Source: Euglena gracilis
Taxonomy: Eukaryota; Euglenozoa; Euglenophyceae; Euglenales; Euglenaceae
NCBI GenBank assembly: GCA_900893395.1
Contig: CAAHFI010450745.1
Span: 1 to 23,413, forward strand
Direction: 5' to 3'
Length of the DNA: 23,413 nt
The translations under genes were made by a program, and so were the position numbers. Below, in pieces: positions 1-7,580 of the stretch (position 1 is the first letter of the stretch; each line of letters opens with the position of its first letter). A model generated the notes under the pieces. It was not told the origin of the DNA. It did not search any database and worked only from the letters and a program-made list of their open reading frames with translations.

Positions 1-111
1 GAGGGACTGAAATTTGTTTGAGGAGGACAATTCCCATTTCTCCTCCACCACCTAAAAAGGCTGATCCTTGACCACTCCCAGCCTGGGGGGGGGGTGCAAA
101 AGGGAAAAAAT

Positions 112-246
112 CCCGTACGGAGGATTCCACCCATCTCGGACAAGATTGGCTGAAAAAGTGTGAAAACCACAGCAAAAATATGTGGCACACGGGAAAGTTG
201 TCCCGTACGGAAGATATCACCCATCTCCGACCGTTTTGGCTGAAAA
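112..246. repeat. Duplicated 45-bp unit with CCGTACGG palindrome (left A copy)
   Basis: Units at 112-156 and 202-246 both run from CCCGTACGG through CACCCATCTC to GGCTGAAAA, with a 90-bp period. Each starts with the 8-bp palindrome CCGTACGG. The same pair is kept in the right A copy, so the duplication predates the split of the two copies. It could be a protein-binding or origin-like iteration, but nothing in the sequence proves a function. Confidence 0.8.
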
Positions 247-804
247 TCTGCCAAAATCACAGAAAATTTCTGTGACGAGGAAAGGGAAAATTCACTTATT
301 TCACTTAAAAACTGAAAGATCCTTGGGTGAGACAACGCCTGGGTTTTTTTGAGAGGGAAAGTACGTGACACTTTGTAAATGGGACCGTGCCCCACACAAA
401 AAAATATTGCTGAAAATGGATGCCGTTGGGAAAAACTGTGGGTAGACTTCAGAAAATTCCACAAAAATTCTGGGTCCTCATCCTAATTCTCGCTGAAATT
501 GGCCAAGTTAACTGTGAAAAATCTTCTCGGGTCTGAAAATTCAGTGGTAACCCATGAAAATCTGCTGGGAATTAACTTTTCGGAAAAATCTGTGGTGATG
601 CGACAAGTAAATTTGGCAAGAAAGATCTTTCGGAATAAACTGTAGATGGAATGCATTGTGGCACCAAAAATTTTCCCACATGACACTTCTGAGTGCCTAC
701 AATTCTTCGGGTTCTTTAGAAGCCTTAGGGCTGTGGGTGGGGATTGTATGCTGGCACACCCTTGTCGTGGGTTGTATGTGTCCGCCTGCTGAGGTCCACC
801 AGCT

Positions 805-1161
805 TCAATACCGCGCGCTGGGGGGCCATTGCATGCAGGGCCCCCCTCCACCAGCTGCAGTTGTCAATGACGTGCTTGTTTCTTCAGCTTCAATCTTCAA
901 TCTTGTCTTTCTTCTTTGTCTTTCTTCTGCTTCAGATGCCGGGCGGGCCTCGCTTTGGCCGGAGGATCCGGGTAGGACCTTCATGAAAACCCGTCCTTGG
1001 TTTGATGTTTTTGCGGATCCTTCGGCCTCGGCTTTTTGTTGAGCCAAAATCTTCAATCTTTTCTTTTTGTCCTTGGGCTTTTTCCACTGAGCATTGAAAT
1101 CCATTTTTTCTTCAAATTCTTGTCCTTGCATGCACATACAATTTTTTTTTGGAGTATTCAC
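805..1161 (-). CDS. Charged open frame in repeat A (118 codons), unrecognised
   Basis: The frame encodes a lysine-, glutamate- and arginine-rich product. Its middle (about residues 25-90) contains KPKDKKKRLKILAQQKAEAE and EAEERQRRKTR, and its end is glycine- and proline-rich across the GC hairpin. A related frame lies in the right A copy at 6164-6433. The two share the block VLPGSSGQ-EAR-ASEAEERQRRKTR. I do not recognise a family; a basic, charged product could suit nucleic-acid binding. Against it being a working gene, the differences I compared between the copies change amino acids in this frame and equally in the opposite-strand frame, so no protein-level constraint is visible. Confidence 0.25.
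   Translation of the reverse strand: MNTPKKNCMCMQGQEFEEKMDFNAQWKKPKDKKKRLKILAQQKAEAEGSAKTSNQGRVFMKVLPGSSGQSEARPASEAEERQRRKTRLKIEAEETSTSLTTAAGGGGPCMQWPPSARY
820..846. repeat. GC-rich hairpin with palindromic loop (left A copy)
   Basis: An 8-bp stem GGGGGGCC/GGCCCCCC (820-827 and 839-846) encloses an 11-base loop that contains the self-complementary octamer TGCATGCA. The same structure is present at 6392-6418 in the right A copy. It may act at the DNA or RNA level. Confidence 0.8.
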
Positions 1162-1410
1162 AAGTGCATTGGTATGGGCAAAGAACCCTGTGTGTGAAAT
1201 TGAGTTTGAAATTGGTGAGTTCGAGTGGGGACTTTCTTATATTAGTTAGGGAAATATGGCAAATCCTACTGTGGAAAATTGGTCGGCCGGTCTTGAAAAT
1301 TTCAAAGAATCGGCCCAGCAAGGTCAAAAATGGAGTTCAGGCCTTCAAGCCGAACCATAATAATCTTTTCCCTAGGCTAATTTAGACTGACAACCTAAAA
1401 ATGGTATTTC

Positions 1411-1471
1411 AGTTATTTTCGGCACCACTAAGGCAAATTGTGGCCAATTTTTGGGATAGGACCCCTTTACA
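1411..1471 (+). repeat. Module B, copy 1
   Basis: This 61-bp block starts AGTTATTTTCGG and ends GGACCCCTTTACA. It lies between the end of left repeat A and the retroelement fossil. It is weakly palindromic around a central TTGGCCAA-like core (here TGGCCAA). Copies occur at 5716-5775 and 15536-15596, all in this orientation. Confidence 0.85.
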
Positions 1472-1947
1472 ATGTACCCACTCAGCCAACAGACGATAAC
1501 AAGAACGTAATCGTAAGTTTTTTCATCTTATCCTTTGCAATATTCTAACTCCACAAAATCCATGCAGAGGGAAGTAAAAATGTTGTTTGGTACGGGGAAG
1601 AAGTCCATCGTTCCAGGGGAATAACTTCTGCGCGGTTTGACAGCCTAAAAAATTCTGCACCGTTGCGAGGTTTGAAAACACTGCCTCTACAATTATTTTT
1701 CGGTAAGGGTTGTACCTAACCTGCGACCCACCAAGAAACAAGTTTTTGGGGCCCCAGGGTGACCTTGCATGTGGTAACATAAAAGTATGTCAACAACCAG
1801 GTCACAGGGTATGCAGTACTTGTAACCACTATCATTTCGAAAAATAAATCGTAAAGGCGATAAGGTATAATTCTCAAACCTCTTCATCATTGCACAATCT
1901 TTGTACGACACAATTGTAAAAATCATGCTTGGAATAATCCCATTCAA
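1472..1947 (-). pseudogene. Integrase remnant (zinc-binding domain and start of core)
   Basis: A peptide with CYHMQGHPGAPKT matches the H-x3-H half of the retroviral-type integrase zinc-binding domain. Further on, short peptides such as MDFVELEYCKG and DYVLVIVCWLSGYI match the beginning of the integrase catalytic core, where families show MDFV...YDAILVVVDR. The recognisable part stops where module B begins at 1471. This is a fossil. Confidence 0.75.
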
Positions 1948-2112
1948 GAAAGAAGAGAGGAGATGGGTATTCTGATCGCATGAGTCGGCGGGGGCCCGGC
2001 ATTCTGACGCGTTCTCGCTTTCCCCGTGCGGGTGCTATCGAAACACGGAATTTGTCAAGTTAATTCGTCGGCTTCGCGACTTCCGTGGAATGTGGCATCA
2101 CCCTCGTCGGGA

Positions 2113-2762
2113 TTACCAGGATAATGCAAAAGGTGCGGAGAGGGGATCTGCGACTGTTTGAGTGTGACTTGGTGTGTAAACTACCAGCTGGTTGAATTGA
2201 CTCAAAATTTTGTGCCAACGACATCTTCGGCCAACTGAGGACATGGCTTTGTTCAAGTCTTCGGTATACCAGTGTTGGAGAGACCCATGGTTGTCAACAC
2301 TAGTAGTTGTACGAGTGAACTGGCGACCCAACTTCGAATTTTTTGTGGGATAAGGACAATGGCTTACGTCTGCTTTGCTTGTGCGCTCCATTTGACTTGT
2401 CCTTTTCTGTCTTCACCTTGTATCTTTCTGATGAAGAACACTACAGGCCAGAGTTCATTGGACCAGTTATGTTGACTCAACACTCCGCCGACAGCATAGG
2501 CACTGCTGTCGACCTTCAGTACATATGGTTTGTACGGGTGAGCAGAGTCAAGTACAACGTTGTCCGTCATTAGTTGTCGGATTTTTGTTAGCGATTCTCG
2601 CCTTGTATCATTCCATTGTATCTTCGTATTGTCAGGAGTGCGATTTTTGAGTTGACGTGTCAGTGGTACCGCGATTTTCACGAAATCTTTCATATAAATT
2701 GCGTAGTACTGCGCCGAACCCAAAAATGCTTTCAAATGTGTGATTGTTTTTGATGTTTTCAA
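2113..2762 (-). pseudogene. RT thumb/RNase H remnant
   Basis: The frame at 2364-2762 shows HLKAFLGSAQYYAIYMKDF (the Ty3 RT connection motif FLGLANYYRRFI) followed by VLKVDSSAYAVGGVLSQ, the first RNase H strand with its aspartate. The frame at 2113-2391 ends RWHKILSQFNQLVVYTPSH and VADPLSAP, which matches the RNase H C-terminal pattern with the ADALSR-like motif. Together these are strong evidence of Ty3/gypsy ancestry. This is a fossil. Confidence 0.85.
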
Positions 2763-2769
2763 ATGTCCA

Positions 2770-3180
2770 CTTCTTTACAGCTTCGAGTTTGGTTAGAGAA
2801 TCTCTCCTTTGTCCGTTTTTAACAATTTGTCCAAAAATTTTTGTCGTTTCGCGAAACAAATATGTTTTCACGCCTTTGACCAAAAGCAAATGTTTTTGAA
2901 ACGTTGTCAGTGCAGATCACACATCGCGATAGTAGATACGGAGGATATCACTACCCGAATTTGTAATTGGTGCGTCTGTTCCAATCAGCACGTCATAAAT
3001 GTATACCATTGCAAACGGAAAGTCTCGTAGTATCCATTGTATCATTCTTTGGAACATTGCTGGGCCATTCTTTACACCCATTGGTAACTCCTGCTTTTGG
3101 TAAGCTCCGCGGGAGGTTACAAGTGTGGTGTATGGCTGTGAGTCAGGGTAGGGTGTAAGTGCGTCTGGTGAATACCTCTA
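2770..3180 (-). pseudogene. RT palm remnant
   Basis: Minus-strand reading gives GIHQTHLHP, ELPMGVKNGPAMFQRMIQW and FAMVYIYDVLIG. These match the Ty3 RT blocks GYHQIPLHP, MPFGLKNAPATFQRLM and the YxDD region. The part nearest the nested LTR element (3185) continues the RT signature that resumes at 4549 on its other side. This is a fossil. Confidence 0.8.
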
Positions 3181-3184
3181 AGTC
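3180..3184. repeat. Target-site duplication of the nested LTR element, copy 1
   Basis: AAGTC here is repeated at 4544-4548. The first A can be assigned either to the duplication or to the terminal CA of the LTR, so the duplication is AGTC (4 bp, 3181-3184) or AAGTC (5 bp). Confidence 0.75.
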
Positions 3185-3485
3185 TGTTTCTGAGGTCTAC
3201 TTCTTTCTGTGTAATCACTTGCGCACCCCTGAGCCAGGCAGCCTTTCTTCCTTTCAGTTTTGCAATGACCACCCTGCACATTTCCCGGCATGGCACAAAA
3301 TAAAGCCTTGGGAATTCCTTTGGAAGTTTCAGGTCCGAATCACAGTACACACCCCAGCAAACAGTACATTTCGCTTGCCATTGCAAAATGAACAAGATAT
3401 CACTGTGTGAAAATTAAGATCCCTGATCTGGGAATCTGTTTGCGTAATGCCTAATTTGGGGCGTTAAGCACCCGACTCGCTCACA
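3185..3485 (-). repeat. 3' LTR of nested element
   Basis: This repeat begins TGTTTCTGAGG and ends GACTCGCTCACA on the plus strand. It is a direct repeat of 4242-4544. It is the 3' LTR because the polypurine tract adjoins it on the minus strand. Confidence 0.85.
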
Positions 3486-3496
3486 CTCCCCTCCTC
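3486..3496 (-). promoter_or_regulatory. Polypurine tract of nested element
   Basis: On the minus strand this reads GAGGAGGGGAG immediately before the LTR start TGTGAG, the standard position of the plus-strand primer site in LTR retrotransposons. Confidence 0.75.
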
Positions 3497-4241
3497 AAAA
3501 GATTGCCCAGGGCAATCTCTCTTGACACCCTTGAGTGGGATGGTGCAGAAACTTTGAGAGGGGTCGGCAAGTATGTAGTGAGTTTCACAAAAAAGTTTCC
3601 ATTCTTCCCAAAAGATGGAACACACAACACAGAGGGCTGGGATGGATTGGCCAACTCGCTGAGGTAAACCAGCCTCACAGCCAGTCGAAGCACAGCATGG
3701 GGCATTCCCAAGCCCACTTTGCAAAATGCACAATTGGGCCCCCAAGCCCACTTCGGCACGTGTAACATCCCAGCCTTGGGGCAACATGCCACACTAAGGC
3801 AGAACCTCTGCTGCAGCCTTCTGGAACTCTGCCAATCGCCTCCTTCTCATCCATCTCCTTTCAGTGGCATTTAACATCCTCGACCGTCCATTGTCCAAAG
3901 TTTGCATGGCAACATTCTTCACTGTAACTTGAGCTTGAACCTTCACACTCTTACAGCTGGGCTCCATCTTCTCACTTTGTGACTTGTTCCTAGACCTTGC
4001 AACTTCCAACTTTTCTCCTTCAACCTGGACCCTTGGTTTGCAGATTACACATTTGTCTCTCAGAATCTTCCCCTCAATCTTGATTCCTTCAATAACCTCA
4101 GGTCCCCATGACAGATCTGTGAATGACAGATCTTCAAAATTTGAATTCCCAGAGTGCCCATGCTGGACATCTGGCCCATGTTCCCATTCGTGTCAAAAAC
4201 TGTTTGTACAGGGCTTCTGGTACTGCGGCTTGTAGTGTTTG

Positions 4242-4544
4242 TGTTTCTGATGTCTACTTCTTTCTGTGTAATCCCTTGCGCACCCCTGAGCCAGGCAGCC
4301 TTTTTCTTCTTTTCAGTTTTGCAATGACCACCCTGCACATTTCCCAGCATGGCACAAAATCAAATCTTGCCAAGTCTTTGGAAGTTCCAGGTCCAAATCT
4401 CAGTACACAGCCCAGCAAAAAGTACATTTCACTTGCCACTGCAAAAATGAACAAGGAATCTCTGTGTGAAAATTAAGATCTCTGATCTGGGAATGTGTTT
4501 GCGTAATGACTAATTTGGGGCGCTAAGCACCCGACTCACTCACA
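4242..4544 (-). repeat. 5' LTR of nested element
   Basis: This repeat begins TGTTTCTGATG and ends GACTCACTCACA. A tRNA-complementary primer-binding site was not obvious next to its inner end (minus-strand sequence just below 4242). Confidence 0.85.
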
Positions 4545-4548
4545 AGTC

Positions 4549-4845
4549 GAAAATTGACCAGAGTCGGTTTTCCGCTTGTTTTTTAATCAAGTCTTCGATG
4601 AGTGGTAGCGGAAATGGATCGTCCTTTGTCTGTAAGTTCAAGTATCGGTAATCCAGCACAAGTGTCCACTTCTTCTGCCCAGAAGCATTGAGAGGCTTGG
4701 GTAACACAAAGGCTTGTGAAGTCCACTCCCTTTTGGATGGTATGATACATTTTCGTTCATTCAGTTTTTCGATCATTGCATTGAGAGATTGTTCTCTTTT
4801 GCCTAAACAGCGAAAAAATTTTCGGTGCATGGGCTGTGCACCCAT
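4549..4845 (-). pseudogene. RT fingers remnant
   Basis: The frame shows SKREWTSQAFVLPKP, WTLVLDYRYLNLQTKDD and PFPLPLIEDLI, ending WSIFDL. This is the canonical Ty3/gypsy RT N-terminal pattern (SPWASPVVLVPKK, WRLCVDYRALN, FPLPRIDDLL, FSKLDL). The nested LTR element lies just beyond the FDL motif. This is a fossil. Confidence 0.9.
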
Positions 4846-5025
4846 TTTGAGTTCTATTTTACAGACACCAAAAGGTCCGCGAAATGCAGGATCTATGCCA
4901 TGGGCATAGATAGATGTTGTAGCAAATAACTGAATTCGCGATTGATCTTTGTACCTAGTTCTTGTGACTTGGGATGTTGACCACCGCTTTCTATCACTGC
5001 TGATAGTTGGTCTGTTTGCTCATTC

Positions 5026-5560
5026 TTATGTTTTTCCTGAATTTGGAATTGGAATTTGATCTGTGTGGTTAACACTTTCGAATGCGTCAAAGAAACAAAC
5101 ACGAAAAATGATTTCTTTCAATGGTTGTAACATGACACCGCAAGAACCTTCAATCATGACGGCGTCCTTCGGTAAATCCCACCACTGAAAAGTGACATAC
5201 GTCAACTGTTGGAACCATTCCGCTTCGGGGTTTATAGGTAGGAGCAGCACACCGTGTGCTTGATCCCGAAGGATCTTGTAAACAACAAGAGGGAGAAGAG
5301 TCAGAGGTGGATGTAGGTACAGGACCACAACACCCCAAAACTTATCAAACGCATTTGGATGACTTTACCAGTAGTTGGACAAACGAGAATGTGCTTTGGA
5401 TGAAAATGAATCAATCTCCAACTGTAGGTCCATCGACTTCGCGATTTGCGCAATTCCGTAAAAGTAAGTTTCCAAAATATGATATTGTCCAAAGTTGACC
5501 GCATTCCAAATGCGGTTCACGGAAACTGTGCCGTTTTCAGTCCCATGGAGGGCTGAAACA
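5026..5560 (-). pseudogene. DIRS-like module upstream of RT (remnant)
   Basis: One frame contains QLEIDSFSSKAHSRL, which resembles the VDLFASRxNxxLPRF block. Another frame contains HPPLTLLPLVVYKILRD and GVLLLPINPEAEWFQQL, which resemble the NPPFxLIxxVLxKIxxDxAxGxLVxPxWPxxxWF block. Both are known from the Dam-methylase-like or neighbouring module of DIRS-type elements and some Ty3-like pol proteins. The module lies directly before RT on the minus strand. Assignment is by motif memory only. This is a fossil. Confidence 0.55.
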
Positions 5561-5715
5561 CAGGTTACCGCGCCACACTGGTAATATGGTGTGTCTGAAG
5601 ACACTTCATCAAACATTGTACCAAGGGCATTGTCTTTTGTACGATTGTCGCTGGCCCTCTGCCGTTTAGACTCAGGGACATTGGAGGCTTTGGCATTCTG
5701 CCATCCGGGGTGAAG

Positions 5716-5775
5716 AGTGATTTTCGGCCCCACTAAGGCAAATTTTGCCAATTTTTGGCTTAGGACCCCTTTACA
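5716..5775 (+). repeat. Module B, copy 2
   Basis: This 60-bp block runs from AGTGATTTTCGG to GGACCCCTTTACA and is in direct orientation relative to copies 1 and 3. A 24-base stretch (5776-5799) separates it from the inverted A copy that follows. Confidence 0.85.
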
Positions 5776-6163
5776 TCGAACGGCAGAACGCCAATCTCTC
5801 TGAAATACCACTTTTTGGTTTTCAGTCGAATTTCACCAAGGGAAAAGATTATTATGGTTCGGCTTGAAGGCCTGAACTCAATTTTTGACCTTGCTGGGAC
5901 GATTCTTTGAAATTTTCAAGACCGGCCGACCAATTTTCCACAGTAGGATTTGCCGTTTTTCCCTAATTAACCTGAGAAAGTCCCCACTCGAACCCAGCAA
6001 TTTCAAACTCAATCTCACACACAGATTTCCTTGCCCACCCAATACACTGGTGCAAAACTACAAAAAAATTGATTGTGCATACAAGAACCCGAATTTGAAG
6101 AAAAATTGAGTTTCAAGGTTCACTGGAAAGACCCAAGGACAACGAACAAAAAGATTCAATATT

Positions 6164-6433
6164 TTGGCTTCTAAGCCCGGCGGCCGCCTCAAAAAAAAAC
6201 AGCCGAGTCCGAAGGATCCGCGAGAAACTGGACAAGAAAGGGTTTTCATGGAGGTCCTACCCGGATCCTCCGGCCAAGGCGAGGCCCGCCTGGCATCTGA
6301 AGCAGAAGAAAGACAAAGAAGAAAGACAAGAAGGAAGATTGAAGCTGGAGAAACAAGCAAATTGTTCAATTTGACAGCTGCAGCTGGTGGAGGGGGGCCC
6401 TGCATGCAATGGCCCCCCAGCGCGCGGTATTGA
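6164..6433 (+). CDS. Charged open frame in repeat A, right copy (89 codons)
   Basis: This is the counterpart of the minus-strand frame at 805-1161. It shares GGGGPCMQWPPSARY at its C-terminus and ASEAEERQRRKTR in its middle. The substitutions between the two copies (K/E, S/G, P/L, L/R) change the product. The function is unknown, and it may be an incidental open frame in a repeat. Confidence 0.25.
   Translation: MASKPGGRLKKKQPSPKDPRETGQERVFMEVLPGSSGQGEARLASEAEERQRRKTRRKIEAGETSKLFNLTAAAGGGGPCMQWPPSARY
6392..6418. repeat. GC-rich hairpin with palindromic loop (right A copy)
   Basis: An 8-bp stem GGGGGGCC/GGCCCCCC encloses a loop containing TGCATGCA. It is identical in design to 820-846. Confidence 0.8.
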
Positions 6434-6990
6434 AGCTGGTGGACCTCAGCAGGCGGACACATACAACACACGACAAGGGTGTGCCAGCATACAATCCCCA
6501 CCCACAGCCCTAAGGCTTCTAAAGAAACCGAAGAATTGTAGGCACACAGAAGTGTCATGTGGGAAAATTTTGGTGCCACAATGCATTCCATCCACAGTTT
6601 ATTCCGAAAGATCTTTCTTGCCAAATTTACTTGTCGAATCACCACAGATTTTTCAGAAAAGTTAATTCCCAGCAGATTTTCATGGGTTACCACTGAATTT
6701 TCAGACCCGAGAAGATTTTCGACAGTTAACTTGGCCAATTTCAGCGAGAATTACGATGAGGACCCAGAATTTTTGTGGAATTTTCTGAAGTCTCCCCACA
6801 GTTTTTCCCAACGGCATCCATTTTCAGCAAGATTTATTGTGTGGGGCAGGGTCCCATTTACAAAGTGTCACGTACTTTCCCTCTCAAAAAAACCCAGGCG
6901 TTGTCTCACCCAAGGATCTTTAAGTTTTCAAGTGAAAAAAGTAATTTTTTTCTTTCCCCGTCACAGAAATTTTCTGTGATTTTGGCAGAT

Positions 6991-7125
6991 TTTCAGCCAA
7001 AACGGTCGGAGATGGGTGATATCCTCCGTACGGGACAACTTTCCCGTGTGCCACAGATTTTTGCTGTGGTTTTCACATTTTTTTCAGCCAATCTTGTCCG
7101 AGATGGGTGGTATCCTCCGTACGGA
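6991..7125. repeat. Duplicated unit with CCGTACGG palindrome (right A copy)
   Basis: Units at about 6991-7035 and 7081-7125 read TTTTCAGCCAA...GAGATGGGTG-TATCCTCCGTACGG. They correspond to 112-246 in the left copy and keep the 90-bp period. Confidence 0.8.
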
Positions 7126-7231
7126 AATTTTTCCCTTTCCCCCTCCCCCCAGGCTGGAAGCGGGCCCGGGTCAGTGTTTTTGGCTGGTGGAGGAGAAATG
7201 GAAATTGTCCTCCACACACAAATTTAACCCC

Positions 7232-7580
7232 CCCGTGGAAATGGAGATGGAGGGGGGAAACAAAGCTCCTTGGGAGGAACGTGCAAGGAGGAGTGTGCAC
7301 AAGTTGGTTCAGTTTGGGGTGCTTGGCGAAGAAAGATTTCAACTTCCCTGGGCAAAGTTGGAAAAAAACTTCAGATCCCTCATATTCAAAAATGGAAACC
7401 GCTTTGGTCAAAAGTGATCAAAATTCAGCGGGATTTCAGCCCAATTTAACTTTGGACCACAGCATCAAAAGGCAAGAACCTTTTGACGAGAAATCACCAG
7501 TTTTGGGTTTGGAAAACTCAACTCAAGCGCCGTTTCAGGCAGGTCTGCTGAAAATTTAAGGATTTGTAGAAATTTCCAGT
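7232..7580. other. Region after repeat A, no gene recognised
   Basis: Plus-strand frames remain open across here (7016-7417 and 7107-7559), overlapping in different frames, so openness alone does not indicate coding. Nothing in their translations is recognised. This stretch may continue the right-hand A repeat, whose end is unknown. Confidence 0.4.

Larger units (their letters stand above)
1..1412 (-). repeat. Repeat A, left copy (partial, runs off the window)
   Basis: This stretch is the reverse complement of 5800-7231. By eye the core (about 480-860 here against 6370-6750) is roughly 97 percent identical, while the part next to module B (1350-1412) is nearer 80 percent. The match still holds at base 1, so the repeat continues outside the window. 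It contains a duplicated 45-bp unit with a CCGTACGG palindrome, a GC-rich hairpin with a palindromic loop, and a charged open frame on the minus strand. The nature of the repeat is not recognised: it could be the terminal region of a retroelement, a long terminal inverted repeat, or two independent insertions of one family. Confidence 0.85.
3185..4544 (-). mobile_element. Short LTR retrotransposon nested in the RT region
   Basis: Two direct repeats of 301 and 303 bp, each TG...CA, bound a 1,360-bp element flanked by a 4-5 bp target duplication. The orientation is minus, because a purine run GAGGAGGGGAG directly precedes the LTR at 3185-3485 when read on the minus strand. The LTRs are about 90 percent identical by eye (roughly 30 differences in 303), so the insertion is fairly old and younger than the host retroelement. 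The 0.76-kb interior has no recognisable RT. It carries a basic open frame at 3794-4009 and a CVIC cysteine pair near 4045. It is a non-autonomous, TRIM-like or internally shortened element. Confidence 0.85.
1472..5715 (-). mobile_element. Ty3/gypsy-type retroelement fossil, minus strand
   Basis: Single-frame peptides place Ty3-like pol parts in the order expected on the minus strand: a DIRS-like module (about 5560-5026), RT fingers (4845-4549), RT palm (about 3180-2770), RT-RNase H junction (2762-2364), RNase H end (2391-2113), integrase zinc-binding domain (about 1947-1693) and the start of the integrase core (to 1472), where module B and repeat A begin. The order RT, RNase H, integrase is that of Ty3/gypsy. 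A smaller LTR element (3185-4544) lies inside the RT part. The copy is broken, with on the order of ten or more breaks, and is clearly old. No LTR of its own is evident. The flanking inverted A arms may or may not belong to it. Confidence 0.85.
5800..7231 (+). repeat. Repeat A, right copy (inverted relative to left)
   Basis: This is the reverse complement of 1-1412 and starts CTGAAATACCA. The alignment reaches the window's first base at about 7231, so the true end of the repeat cannot be seen and it may extend into 7232-10281. It carries the same internal features: a charged open frame at 6164-6433, the GC hairpin at 6392-6418 and the duplicated CCGTACGG unit at 6991-7125. The opposite strand is also open for 226 codons (6058-6738). 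Confidence 0.85.

Noticed and set aside
3794-4009. Basic open frame inside the nested LTR element as a host gene
   Set aside because: It lies wholly inside the element between its LTRs and is best treated as part of that fossil.
6058-6738. 226-codon minus-strand frame in the right A copy as a gene
   Set aside because: The opposite strand is also open, the left copy is not open over the same span, and differences between the copies change residues in both frames. It looks incidental to the repeat.
1-7231. Whole region as a classical DNA transposon with 1.4-kb TIRs
   Set aside because: No transposase is present, the centre is a retroelement fossil, module B does not follow the inversion, and the left outer end is outside the window, so no target duplication can be tested.
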